Shown piece after piece: positions 25,505-34,457 of a DNA stretch of 64,000 nucleotides. The stretch is taken from positions 1,116,001 to 1,180,000 of the forward strand of contig NZ_CP041617.1 in NCBI RefSeq assembly GCF_014217995.1, in the 5' to 3' direction. Position 1 is the stretch's first letter. Each line of letters starts with the position of its first letter. Source of the DNA: Campylobacter vulpis (lineage in GTDB: Bacteria; Campylobacterota; Campylobacteria; Campylobacterales; Campylobacteraceae). Below the pieces are notes generated by a model that saw only the letters and a list, made by a program, of their open reading frames with translations, was not told the origin of the DNA and did no database searches. The position numbers and the translations under genes were made by a program.

Positions 25505-28006
25505 CTATTCCCACCATATTAAAGTTTTTAATTTTTCAAGTTTGATTAAATCAAGCGTGTTAAGGCTAACAATTTCGCCATTTTCAAATTCGCAAGTTTT
25601 TACGCCTTTTTCATCAAGGTAGAGTTTTTTGATTTTCCACCCGTATAGATTACTAAGCGTAAGAAAGGGGTCAAAGTCCGCTTCATAGCCACTCATATCT
25701 AGCGTGATGTTTTTACCTTTTTGTAGGGTTTTGATGAGTTTTCTTGATTTTTTATAATCGATAATGTGATTTTCATCAAGCTTATATTCACACTCTCTTA
25801 AAGCCTCCTCATAGCTTTCAAGTTCATAATAGCTAAACGCCCCGCCTCCCTTATACCCACACTCTTTAGAAATGCCACTTTCAAAGCCCCCTATGACTTT
25901 TTTAAGGCGTGGGAGTATGACCTTATAAAAATGCTCTCCCATTTCCACGCCAAGCCATTTACGCCCTAATTTTTGCGCGGTAGCTAGTGTAGTGCCACTT
26001 CCTGCAAAAAAGTCTAAAACTATGCTTTCTTCACTACTCGCTATTTCACAAATTCTTTTTAAAAGCTTTTCAGGTTTTGGAGTGTCAAAAAGCTTATCTC
26101 CAAAAATCGCTTGTATTTCTTTTGTAGCGTCCGTTGTTGTGCCAAATTCGGTAAAAATTGTGCGTGTTTTTATTATTTTTTGTTTATCTAGCACTTCATC
26201 AAAATAAACTACTTCGTAAGGCGTTAGCCTTCCTTTAGTATCTTCTTGCCAAAAGATATGTTCTTTATCTAAATTTTCAGGTTTTTTTCGCCAACAGCCA
26301 TCTGCTCCATTTGGTGCTATGGGATAAAAATCGTTTCCATTTGGATCTTTAATCGCATAATAAAGCGTTGGTCTATCTATTCTTAAAGAGTGATTGCCCC
26401 ATTTTTCAAGCTTTAAAATCTTTGCTTTTTTGCCATTGATAATTTTATTAAAATCTTTTTCATTATACTCTTGTGTTTGCTCGTTTATTTCCCAATTTTG
26501 CTTTTGATAACACAAAATATATTCGTGTTCTTTTGCGAAATGTTGAGAATCTTGACTACCTCCTTTTTTCTTTTGCCACACAAGATTACTGATAAAATTC
26601 TCCTCCCCAAATACCTCATCACATAAAATTTTAAGCCTTGCTTGCTCATTATCATCTATGCTTATAAAAATGCTTCCCTTATCCTTTAAAAATTCTTTTG
26701 CTAACTCTAGGCGGTTATTCATCATTGAAAGCCAAGAGGATTGATTAAATTTATCTGTGTAGATAAAGCCGTCATTGCCTGTATTATAAGGCGGGTCGAT
26801 ATAAATCAAATCCACTTTATTTTGATACTTAGGAAGGAGGGAATTTAGGGCTTGAAAATTATCCGCTTTGACTAGTTCGCCATTTAGCACCGCGTCTAAA
26901 TTCTCAAAAGCACTTAAAAGCTTATAGACATTTTTCTCACTTAAATGCTTTGTATCAAGGGGTAAAAAAGCATAGTTTTTAATGTCCTCTAGTTTAAAGC
27001 TCTCTTCGACTAGCTTTAAATCCTGCCATTCTTTAATTTGCTTTTTAAAATTACTATCCTTAAAAAGCTCTTTTAAAAGCTCCTCGCTCTCTTTTGCGTG
27101 GGTTTTTATCACATTAAGGCTAAAAACAAAATGCGTTTTTTTAGCAAATTTAGGCTTTAGCCAAAGTGCCTTTAGCTCGTCTTCAAAGGCTGCTATTTTA
27201 TCTATAAGGGTATGGGCTATTTTTTTAACCTTATTTAAACTCTTTATCCTCACTTCATTCCACTGCGTAACGCCGTCAAGCACATAGCGACAAAACCATA
27301 AGTCAAACTGCTCTTTTAAAAAGGCTTTAGCATTTTTATGGATAAAAAAGTCGATTTCATTTTGCTTTTTATAGCTTTTAAAAATGCTTTTAAGCTCCTC
27401 TTCTTTGATGATAATCTCATTTTTCTTTAAGGCTTTTAAAAAATCCTCACTAAATTCGCTTGAGTTTTGCTTAAAAACCTTGACTAAATTAAGATTTTTG
27501 TCATTTATGACCTTGATATTTAGCTCATTATCCTCTATGCTTTGTAGATAGAAAATAATTTTATTTTTATTATTATCCGCATTTTGTATGAAGTCATCGG
27601 TTAAGAAATGAAAGCTGTAACTTTCTTTCTCATCTTTTAGCGTGAGGGGCTTATAAATCGTGTCTGATTTGACATAATATAAATTTTGCGTTTTGTAAAA
27701 GAGGCTCACATCTTTGCTGTTGCTATATACTCTTGCGTAAATGTTTTTATAAATAGGCGTTTCGTAAAAAAAGGGTGTGCCTGTCTCGTTTAAATAAGTG
27801 CTGAAAAAATCGTAAAGCTTACTATAATCTAAATGTCCTAGCTCCTCTTTTTCTAAATAATCCCTAATGTTTTCAAAATACTTTTGCTTGATGTGAAGAA
27901 GATTTGTAAAACCACTTTGCTTAAATAAGCCTCTCTCCCCCTCAATTCTAACACCTAAATAACACTCTTTTAGCTTTGAAAAAAACGCTTGTTGATAGCT
28001 TATCAT
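25505..28006 (-). CDS. Type III DNA adenine methyltransferase Mod
   Basis: An 833-residue N6-adenine methyltransferase. The catalytic DPPY is in LIYIDPPYNTG (404-407) and the SAM motif is LDFFAGSGTT (666-673); DPPY preceding the SAM motif marks the beta class to which type III Mods belong. The region SWLSMMNNRLELAKEFL is also typical. The ~390 residues before DPPY are longer than in EcoP1I/EcoP15I-type Mods and lack an obvious domain. No homopolymer or short tandem repeat long enough for phase variation is visible. The start at ATG 28006 is preceded by GGGG. It is the first gene of the mod-ATPase-nuclease-res cassette inserted between peb3 and lpxB. Confidence 0.92.
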   Translation of the reverse strand: MISYQQAFFSKLKECYLGVRIEGERGLFKQSGFTNLLHIKQKYFENIRDYLEKEELGHLDYSKLYDFFSTYLNETGTPFFYETPIYKNIYARVYSNSKDVSLFYKTQNLYYVKSDTIYKPLTLKDEKESYSFHFLTDDFIQNADNNKNKIIFYLQSIEDNELNIKVINDKNLNLVKVFKQNSSEFSEDFLKALKKNEIIIKEEELKSIFKSYKKQNEIDFFIHKNAKAFLKEQFDLWFCRYVLDGVTQWNEVRIKSLNKVKKIAHTLIDKIAAFEDELKALWLKPKFAKKTHFVFSLNVIKTHAKESEELLKELFKDSNFKKQIKEWQDLKLVEESFKLEDIKNYAFLPLDTKHLSEKNVYKLLSAFENLDAVLNGELVKADNFQALNSLLPKYQNKVDLIYIDPPYNTGNDGFIYTDKFNQSSWLSMMNNRLELAKEFLKDKGSIFISIDDNEQARLKILCDEVFGEENFISNLVWQKKKGGSQDSQHFAKEHEYILCYQKQNWEINEQTQEYNEKDFNKIINGKKAKILKLEKWGNHSLRIDRPTLYYAIKDPNGNDFYPIAPNGADGCWRKKPENLDKEHIFWQEDTKGRLTPYEVVYFDEVLDKQKIIKTRTIFTEFGTTTDATKEIQAIFGDKLFDTPKPEKLLKRICEIASSEESIVLDFFAGSGTTLATAQKLGRKWLGVEMGEHFYKVILPRLKKVIGGFESGISKECGYKGGGAFSYYELESYEEALRECEYKLDENHIIDYKKSRKLIKTLQKGKNITLDMSGYEADFDPFLTLSNLYGWKIKKLYLDEKGVKTCEFENGEIVSLNTLDLIKLEKLKTLIWWE

Positions 28007-28059
28007 TTTTACCCCTTATTTAAAAAAGGGTATTTTACTAATATAGGCTTAATTAAAGG

Positions 28060-28086
28060 CTAAACACACCAAAAAAGCGTGTTTAG
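28060..28086 (-). terminator. Hairpin downstream of peb3
   Basis: CTAAACAC (28060-28067) pairs with GTGTTTAG (28079-28086), 11 bp beyond the peb3 stop codon. The following minus-strand sequence (CCTTTAATT) is only weakly T-rich, so termination efficiency is uncertain. The hairpin separates peb3 from the restriction cassette. Confidence 0.5.
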
Positions 28087-28097
28087 TTACAAAATGG

Positions 28098-28850
28098 CTA
28101 GTCTCTCCAGCCGTATTTTTTAAAAATTTCTTTTGCTTCTTTAGAGCTTAAATAATCAATGAAGTCTTTTGCTTCTTTGCTAGCATTATTTTTAGCTACA
28201 ACATTAAAAGTTCTATAAATGACTAAATCTTTTTCTATTTTCACGGCTGTGCCAATGTCTGGATTACTCTTTGACCAATCTATCCAAGTGATCCACGCAT
28301 CTGCCTTATCTTCTGCAAAAAGCTTTCTTGCACTTCCGCTGTTTGGAACGAAGGCTACGATATTATTTCTAAAATTTTGTATGCTTTTAATATCTTTTGT
28401 TCTGCCTATCATATCCTCCCAAACTCCCGTGCCTGAAGTATTACTCTTACCTGCTCCCTCTGGCACGACTATTCTTACTTTTTTGTCGGCTAAATCTTTT
28501 AAACCTTTGATTTTAAGAGGATTGCCCTTTTGCGTAAGGATAATCGCCTCTCTAAAATATAGAGGCTGAATTTTGCTTGTGTTAAAATCCTTGCCAAAAT
28601 CACTCGCTATGGCTAAGGCTGATTGATCAGAAGCTCCAAATAAGATGTCGGCGTTTTTCTTAGCCTTTTCAAACCAAGTCGCTTGAGGACCAAAATGGAC
28701 ATTAACTTTAACACCCGATTTTTTGCTATATTGATTCGCTATGTCTTTTAAAGCTGTGTGAGGACCGCCCGGTCCATAAAGATTAAGCTCTGCATTTGCC
28801 ACGCTTAAAGCTAAAGCGCACGCACCAAATAGATTGAGAATTTTTTTCAT
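28098..28850 (-). CDS. peb3: PEB3 periplasmic binding protein / major antigen
   Basis: A 250-residue ModA-like solute-binding protein. A Sec signal peptide ends at ANA|EL (residue 20). LYGPGGPHTALKDIA, FGPQATWFEKAK, VPEGAGKSNTSGTGVWEDMI and ITWIDWSKSNPDIG match C. jejuni PEB3 (PaqB-unrelated antigen, reported to bind citrate or 3-phosphoglycerate). DFNTS at 88-92 preserves the Pgl glycosylation sequon at N90, the site known in C. jejuni. In C. jejuni peb3 sits next to lpxB; here the restriction cassette lies between them. Confidence 0.95.
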   Translation of the reverse strand: MKKILNLFGACALALSVANAELNLYGPGGPHTALKDIANQYSKKSGVKVNVHFGPQATWFEKAKKNADILFGASDQSALAIASDFGKDFNTSKIQPLYFREAIILTQKGNPLKIKGLKDLADKKVRIVVPEGAGKSNTSGTGVWEDMIGRTKDIKSIQNFRNNIVAFVPNSGSARKLFAEDKADAWITWIDWSKSNPDIGTAVKIEKDLVIYRTFNVVAKNNASKEAKDFIDYLSSKEAKEIFKKYGWRD

Positions 28851-28908
28851 CGTTTTCCTTTAAATTAAAATAAAAGCGGGATTGTAAAGTTTAAACCTTA
28901 ACAAAGCG

Positions 28909-29655
28909 TTACTCATCTTTAATAATGGAGATATTTTCTATCGCAACAATTTTGCTAATATTTTTTTCATCATTTAAACCCTGCAAGGTATCTTTAAAAC
29001 GCACATAAGCAAATTTACTATCTCTAAAAACAAGCTCGCCGATGACAAATTTTTGCTTATCTTTAAGATAAATTTCAACCTTTTTAGCACTTAAGCCTTT
29101 TGTTTTTAAAAAACGCTTAAAACCTGTTTCAAAATGATGCGGAAACAAAATCGCCATATAAACTAAAAGCACTAATCCCGCAAATACCGCAATAAAAAAA
29201 TTCTTAAAATTCTGCCTTTCATAAAAACACAAACAAGCACCGATAAAAAGAAGATAAATACAAGCTATAAAGCCGCAAAACGCTAACCAGTGGAGGTTGA
29301 TTTCGTCAAATTTTTCATTTAAAACCCAAAGAAAACTTAAAAATACAATCAAAGCACTAGACAAACTCGATAAAAACAAAAAGTCATTTTTCTTTTTTTT
29401 ATAAAAAATGTAATGTGCCACTAAATTAAAAGGCAAAGCTAAAAACGCAAAAACTAAAAGATACACAAAAGCGAAAAGAAAAAGCCATAAATTATCAAAA
29501 GAAAGTAACTCAAAAGAAAAAAATTCATTCACTCTCATATAAGTGATAACGAAAATAAACAAACATAAAGCACAAAAACTTAATGTAAAAGTGATGATAA
29601 ATTTAAAATATTTCGATGTGAAAGCTGTGAGTTTAAAAAAGTCTTTTTTCATCAT
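28909..29655 (-). CDS. Five-TM membrane protein of unknown function
   Basis: About 248 residues from ATG 29655 (an ATG at 29652 follows immediately). A longer frame opens at 29694, but AAGG just before 29655 favours the shorter form. Five hydrophobic segments are visible, for example FKFIITFTLSFCALCLFIFV and FFIAVFAGLVLLVYMAILF. A ~65-residue soluble C-terminus (EIYLKDKQKFVIGELVFRDS, YVRFKDTLQGLNDEKNIS) looks beta-rich. No family recognised. It diverges from surE and lies just upstream of peb3 on the same strand, with a 58-bp gap. Confidence 0.75.
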   Translation of the reverse strand: MMKKDFFKLTAFTSKYFKFIITFTLSFCALCLFIFVITYMRVNEFFSFELLSFDNLWLFLFAFVYLLVFAFLALPFNLVAHYIFYKKKKNDFLFLSSLSSALIVFLSFLWVLNEKFDEINLHWLAFCGFIACIYLLFIGACLCFYERQNFKNFFIAVFAGLVLLVYMAILFPHHFETGFKRFLKTKGLSAKKVEIYLKDKQKFVIGELVFRDSKFAYVRFKDTLQGLNDEKNISKIVAIENISIIKDE

Positions 29656-29758
29656 TAAACCTTGTGAAAATTTTAAAATGCTTATTTTACACAAACAAAA
29701 CCAAATATCAATTCATTTAAAAAAAATTTGCTAAAATCTCAATTTTGAAAGGCTTTTA

Positions 29759-30529
29759 ATGAAAGAAATTTTAATCACAAATGATGACGGCTTCGAAAGT
29801 GAGGGGCTTAAAAAGCTTGTTAAAATGCTTAAAAAAGAATTTAAAGCGAAAATCACGGTAGTCGCTCCAGCGACTGAAAAATCTGCCTGTTCGCACTCTA
29901 TTACCCTCACTAAACCCCTGCGTTTTGTTAGGGTGAGTAAAAATTTTTACAAGCTTGATGATGGCACACCAGCGGATTGCGTATATCTAGCTCTAGCCGC
30001 ACTTTATAAAAAGAAACTGCCTGATCTTGTCATAAGCGGGATAAATATGGGGGCAAATGTGGGAGAGGACATTACATATTCGGGCACTTGTGCGGGGGCT
30101 ATGGAGGCGGTTTTACAGGGAATTCCCGCCCTTGCACTTTCGCAGTTTTATAAAACAAACGAAAAAGAACTTAATTTTAAAAATGCCCTAAATATCACAA
30201 AAGAACTCGTTGCAAAAATCTTCAATCAAGGCTTTCCACTTGATAAAAAAGAGTTTTTAAATGTCAATTTTCCAAGCCCTAAAAGTAAATTTAAGGGCAT
30301 TAAAGTCTGTAAAGCAGGCAAGAGGGTTTATAACTTCAAAGCTCACGCAAATACCAATCCAAGAGGCGTAGAATACTACTGGCTAGCAAGTGCAAATTTG
30401 GACTTCGAGGACGAAAAAAACTCCGATATCGCCCTTTTAAAGCAAGGCTATGCGACTATAACGCCCATAATGCTTGACTTAAGCGCATACAAACAAATGA
30501 AAAATCTTAAAAAATGGCTAAAGGATTAA
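29759..30529 (+). CDS. surE: 5'-nucleotidase SurE
   Basis: A 256-residue SurE. The metal site ITNDDGFESEGLKKL opens the protein; VVAPATEKSACSHSITL, GTPADCVYLA, SGINMGANVGEDITYSGTCAGAMEA are family blocks. It removes phosphate from nucleoside monophosphates, with a stationary-phase or stress link in other bacteria. A TTTGCTAAAAT -10-like element lies at 29727-29737 and AAAGG before the ATG. One base separates its stop from the downstream TcdA-like gene. Confidence 0.95.
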   Translation: MKEILITNDDGFESEGLKKLVKMLKKEFKAKITVVAPATEKSACSHSITLTKPLRFVRVSKNFYKLDDGTPADCVYLALAALYKKKLPDLVISGINMGANVGEDITYSGTCAGAMEAVLQGIPALALSQFYKTNEKELNFKNALNITKELVAKIFNQGFPLDKKEFLNVNFPSPKSKFKGIKVCKAGKRVYNFKAHANTNPRGVEYYWLASANLDFEDEKNSDIALLKQGYATITPIMLDLSAYKQMKNLKKWLKD

Positions 30530-30530
30530 A

Positions 30531-31184
30531 ATGAGATACACACGCATAAAATGGCTTGTCGGCGATGAAAGTTTTGAGAAAATTTCTAAGACAAAGGTGT
30601 TAGTTTTTGGACTAGGGGGAGTGGGTGGAATTTGCGTTGATGCGCTCTTTCGCACAGGCTTTACAAAACTAACCCTCATAGACGCAGATAGCTTTGAAAT
30701 CACAAATCAAAACCGCCAACTTCACAGCGAACACATCGGCGAAAATAAGGCAGAAGTTTTTGCAAAAATTTACAAAGTAAAGAGCGTGGTGGCTAAAGTC
30801 GATGAGGAGTTTTTAAGCGAATTTGACTTAAGCGAATTTGATTTAATCATCGATGCCATTGATGATATACCCGCAAAAGTGGCTTTAGCAAATAAAATCG
30901 ACTTTAAAAAGCAAATTTTCATCTCAAGCACAGGAGGTGCTAGAAAGCTTGACCCCACACTCATCAAAACGGCAAGTATTTTTAAAACTTACGGAGATGC
31001 TTTGGCTAAAAAATTCCGCTATGAGTTAAGAAAATCAGGCTTTAAGGGTGATTTTGAAGTGGTGTTTTCTAACGAAGAGGCAAAATGTAAAGCCTTAGGT
31101 TCTTTTATGGGCGTAACGGCGTCTTTTGGTTTGGCTTTGGCAAGTTTAGCCTTAAAAAAAGTGTTAAATACGGACAAATTTTAA
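30531..31184 (+). CDS. TcdA/ThiF-like E1 enzyme (probable tRNA threonylcarbamoyladenosine dehydratase)
   Basis: A 217-residue ThiF-fold adenylating enzyme. The ATP loop is VFGLGGVGGICVDAL, followed by TLIDADSFEITNQNRQ and the domain FDLIIDAIDDIPAKVAL. KIKWLVGDESFEKI at the N-terminus and KAKCKAL-type C-terminal residues match TcdA/CsdL, which cyclises t6A37 of tRNA; MoeB/ThiF-type roles are less likely because the zinc Cys pairs are absent. A short direct duplication encodes SEFDLSEFDL near residue 100. It forms an operon with surE. Confidence 0.85.
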   Translation: MRYTRIKWLVGDESFEKISKTKVLVFGLGGVGGICVDALFRTGFTKLTLIDADSFEITNQNRQLHSEHIGENKAEVFAKIYKVKSVVAKVDEEFLSEFDLSEFDLIIDAIDDIPAKVALANKIDFKKQIFISSTGGARKLDPTLIKTASIFKTYGDALAKKFRYELRKSGFKGDFEVVFSNEEAKCKALGSFMGVTASFGLALASLALKKVLNTDKF

Positions 31185-31271
31185 CTCATTTCGTTTAAAA
31201 AATGCTTTTTTAGTAAATCTTAAAACTTTTTTTGTTTTAATAAGGCTTTATTTTAAATTTAAGGTTAATCA

Positions 31272-32606
31272 ATGGGTTCTAAATTCTCAAAAATAGGCTT
31301 TGTATTAGCAGTCGCTGGCTCTGCTGTGGGGCTTGGAAATGCGTGGAAATTTCCTACTTTAGTGGGGCAAAATGGCGGATCGGCTTTTGTGCTTTTATAT
31401 TTAGTGCTTACTTTGGGCGTGGCTTTTGTGATATTTTTAGCAGAACTTAGCATAGGAAAATTAAGCGAAAAAGACCCTGTCAATGGTTACAAAACCCTTG
31501 CACCAACAAACAAAAAAACTTGGTCTATGGCTGGTTTTACTATGCTTGGAGCGATTTTAATCGTCTCTTTTTATAGCCTTGTAATAGGCTGGGTTGTTAA
31601 ATATATGTATTTTAGTGCCACAGGGAATTTAAGTCAAACTTTAGAAGAGAGCGAAAAGCAATTTACTAACCTTTTGCTTAACGATTTTTTGAGTCAATTT
31701 ATCTGCTTTAGTCTTATTTTTCTCATCGTTTTTTATGTGGTTTCAAAAGGCGTTAAAAATGGCATTGAAAGGCTTAATGTATGGATGATGCCAACCTTAT
31801 TTATCTTGCTTATCTTAATGCTTTTTTATGCTTTAAGTCATACAAATGGCTTTAGTGAGGCTTTACAATTTCTTTTCGTGCCTGATTTTTCAAAAATCAG
31901 TGGCACTTCTATCCTAGAAGCCTTAGCCCTTGCCTTTTTTAGCCTTTCTTTGGGCGTGGGGACGATTATCACTTATTCCGCCTCTTTACCTGATAAAACA
32001 AATTTCATCACAAGCACACTTAATATTATTTTAATTAACATTCTCATAGGGCTTATGATGGGACTTATCGTCTTTACCTTCATCTTTGAATTTGGAGCCA
32101 ATCCAAATCAAGCAGGACCGGGACTTATCTTTATCTCACTTACCACGCTTTTTGCTAAACTTGGCATTGTAGGATACATACTTGGAGCGACTTTTTTCTT
32201 ATCCTTGATTTTCGCAGGGATTACTTCGGCAATTTCGATGATAGAGCCTTTTGCCTTTTATCTTATCAATACCTTTAAAATGAGCCGCAAAAATGCCTTG
32301 ATTTTAATCGGTGTTATCGTTTATATTTTGGGAAATTTGTGTATTTTATCAACTCTAAGCATAACAGAATTTAAGATTTTAGGAATGAGCTTTTTTGATG
32401 TGCTTGATTATATTTCTGGTAAGATTATTATGCCTTTAGGTGGAATTTTAGCGGCAATTTTTGTAGGCTTTGTGATGAAAAAGAAAGCTTTAGAGATATT
32501 ATTTGAGCCTTATATGAGCGGAGTATTTTTTAAAGTGTGGTATTTCTTTTTAAGATTTATCGCACCTTTGGCTGTTATTATCATCGTTATCAATGCTTTT
32601 AAATGA
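31272..32606 (+). CDS. Sodium-dependent amino-acid transporter (NSS/SNF family)
   Basis: A 444-residue NSS transporter. The N-terminal GSAVGLGNAWKFPTLVGQNG is the Na+/substrate signature of TM1, and the unwound TM6 region LSLGVGTIITYSASLPDKTN is also clear. Eleven to twelve TM helices are visible. The substrate is unknown; tryptophan, tyrosine or branched-chain amino acids are typical for bacterial members. From memory C. jejuni has two such genes in tandem before pycB; only one is present here. Confidence 0.92.
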   Translation: MGSKFSKIGFVLAVAGSAVGLGNAWKFPTLVGQNGGSAFVLLYLVLTLGVAFVIFLAELSIGKLSEKDPVNGYKTLAPTNKKTWSMAGFTMLGAILIVSFYSLVIGWVVKYMYFSATGNLSQTLEESEKQFTNLLLNDFLSQFICFSLIFLIVFYVVSKGVKNGIERLNVWMMPTLFILLILMLFYALSHTNGFSEALQFLFVPDFSKISGTSILEALALAFFSLSLGVGTIITYSASLPDKTNFITSTLNIILINILIGLMMGLIVFTFIFEFGANPNQAGPGLIFISLTTLFAKLGIVGYILGATFFLSLIFAGITSAISMIEPFAFYLINTFKMSRKNALILIGVIVYILGNLCILSTLSITEFKILGMSFFDVLDYISGKIIMPLGGILAAIFVGFVMKKKALEILFEPYMSGVFFKVWYFFLRFIAPLAVIIIVINAFK

Positions 32607-32680
32607 AAAATGTTTTTAAATTCCTAGCATTAAAAATTAAATTGTAAAATTCTTGTAAATTTGAATTTTGAAGGACGATT

Positions 32681-34447
32681 ATGGCAAAAAAATTCATAGA
32701 TGTGATGGATACAAGCTTTAGGGACGGCTTTCAGTCCGTTTATGGAGCAAGGGTTTTAATGGACGATTTTATCCCTGCTCTTGAAGCGGCAAAAGAAGCT
32801 GGGATTAGACATTTTGAATTTGGTGGTGGAGCGCGCTTTCAAAGTCTTTATTTTTATCTTAATGAAGATGCCTTTTTGATGATGGATAAATTCCGTGAAA
32901 TTGTTGGCGAAGAGGCAAATTTGCAAACCCTTTCAAGAGGGGTTAATACCGTAACGCTAGATACTGGAAGTCGTGATCTTATCGACCTGCACGCTAAACT
33001 TTTTGCCAAACACGGCACCACAACGATAAGAAATTTTGACGCACTCAATGATGTCAATAATCTTAAATTTAGCGGAGAGTGCATCACAAAGCACGGCTTA
33101 AAACACGAAATCGTCATCACACTTATGGACCTACCGCCAAATTGTTCTGGCGCACACGATGTGCCTTTTTATGAAAAAATTTTAAGAGAAATTTTGAGCG
33201 CTGAAATTCCTTTCTCAAGCCTTTGCTTTAAAGATGCAAGTGGCACTTCAAATCCTGAAAAAATTTACCAAACTATCAAAATGGCAAGAAGCATTTTGCC
33301 AAGTGAAACTCACATAAGACTTCATACTCACGAGAGTGCTGGAGTTAGCATAGCGTGCTATTTAGCGGCTTTAGAGGCTGGGGCTGATGGCATAGACCTA
33401 GCTGCCTCTCCTGTAAGTGGTGGCACTTCGCAACCTGATATTTTAACAATGATGCACGCCATTAAGGGCAAAAATTACGATTTTGGTTTGGATTTAGAAA
33501 AGATTTTAAAATATGAAGAGGTGTTTAAGGAGTGTATGGCGGATTATTTTTTACCACCAGAATCAACTATGGTAAGTCCTCTCATACCATTTTCTCCTAT
33601 GCCCGGAGGAGCGCTAACGGCTAATACTCAAATGATGCGAGATAATAATATCTTAGATAAATTCCCAGAAGTCATTAAGGCTATGCGTGAGGTTGTGGAA
33701 AAGGGAGGTTACGGCACTTCAGTAACGCCTGTTTCACAATTTTATTTCCAACAAGCTTTTAATAATGTAATGTTTGGAAAATGGAAAAAAATCGCCGATG
33801 GTTATGGGAAAATGGTGCTAGGCTATTTTGGAAAAACCCCTGTCGCCCCCGATGAAGCTATCGTTAAGCTAGGCGCAGAACAACTAAATTTAGAACCTAC
33901 TACGGAATTAGCCATAGATTTAGCGGATAAAGATGAAAGTAAAAGCCTAGCCTACATCAAAGCCCTTTTGGAAAAAGAAGGCTTAGAAACAAGCGAAGAA
34001 AACATTTTTATCGCTGGAGCTTGCAAGGAAAAGGGTATAGCCTTTTTAAAAGGCGAAGCTAAGGTCAATGTGCGAAAACTTAGCACTATGCCAAAGCCCA
34101 TAAGTGCTGAAGAAAATAAATTTACCGTCTCCGTTAATGGTAATAAATACCATGTCGAACTTCATGCAGGATTTGATAAAGATGTCAATGTTAAAAATAT
34201 CCAAAAAATCCCGCAAAATGAAAGCATAAGTGAAAACGCCATTCAAGCTGGAATTTCTGGTAATGTCTTTAAAATTCTCATTAAAGAAAATGATGAAGTT
34301 AAAGAGGGGCAGGTTGTGATGATTTTAGAAGCTATGAAAATGGAAATAGAAGTGCAAGCTACAAAAAGTGGCATTATAGGGCAAATTTGTGTGGGAGCAG
34401 GCGATACGGTAAGCGAAGGTGAAGCCCTTGCCATTTATAAAGAATAA
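32681..34447 (+). CDS. pycB: Pyruvate carboxylase subunit B (carboxyltransferase-biotin carrier)
   Basis: A 588-residue protein. The HMG-CoA lyase-like carboxyltransferase domain starts [19 protein letters not shown] and includes [22 protein letters not shown]-terminal biotinyl domain has the biotin-lysine site EAMKMEIEV about 35 residues before the end. Together with PycA (62365-63810), which carries the biotin carboxylase, it makes the two-subunit pyruvate carboxylase that feeds oxaloacetate to the TCA cycle. AAGGA precedes the ATG. The downstream pckA catalyses the opposing conversion of oxaloacetate to PEP. Confidence 0.94.
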   Translation: MAKKFIDVMDTSFRDGFQSVYGARVLMDDFIPALEAAKEAGIRHFEFGGGARFQSLYFYLNEDAFLMMDKFREIVGEEANLQTLSRGVNTVTLDTGSRDLIDLHAKLFAKHGTTTIRNFDALNDVNNLKFSGECITKHGLKHEIVITLMDLPPNCSGAHDVPFYEKILREILSAEIPFSSLCFKDASGTSNPEKIYQTIKMARSILPSETHIRLHTHESAGVSIACYLAALEAGADGIDLAASPVSGGTSQPDILTMMHAIKGKNYDFGLDLEKILKYEEVFKECMADYFLPPESTMVSPLIPFSPMPGGALTANTQMMRDNNILDKFPEVIKAMREVVEKGGYGTSVTPVSQFYFQQAFNNVMFGKWKKIADGYGKMVLGYFGKTPVAPDEAIVKLGAEQLNLEPTTELAIDLADKDESKSLAYIKALLEKEGLETSEENIFIAGACKEKGIAFLKGEAKVNVRKLSTMPKPISAEENKFTVSVNGNKYHVELHAGFDKDVNVKNIQKIPQNESISENAIQAGISGNVFKILIKENDEVKEGQVVMILEAMKMEIEVQATKSGIIGQICVGAGDTVSEGEALAIYKE

Positions 34448-34457
34448 AGGAAAAATA

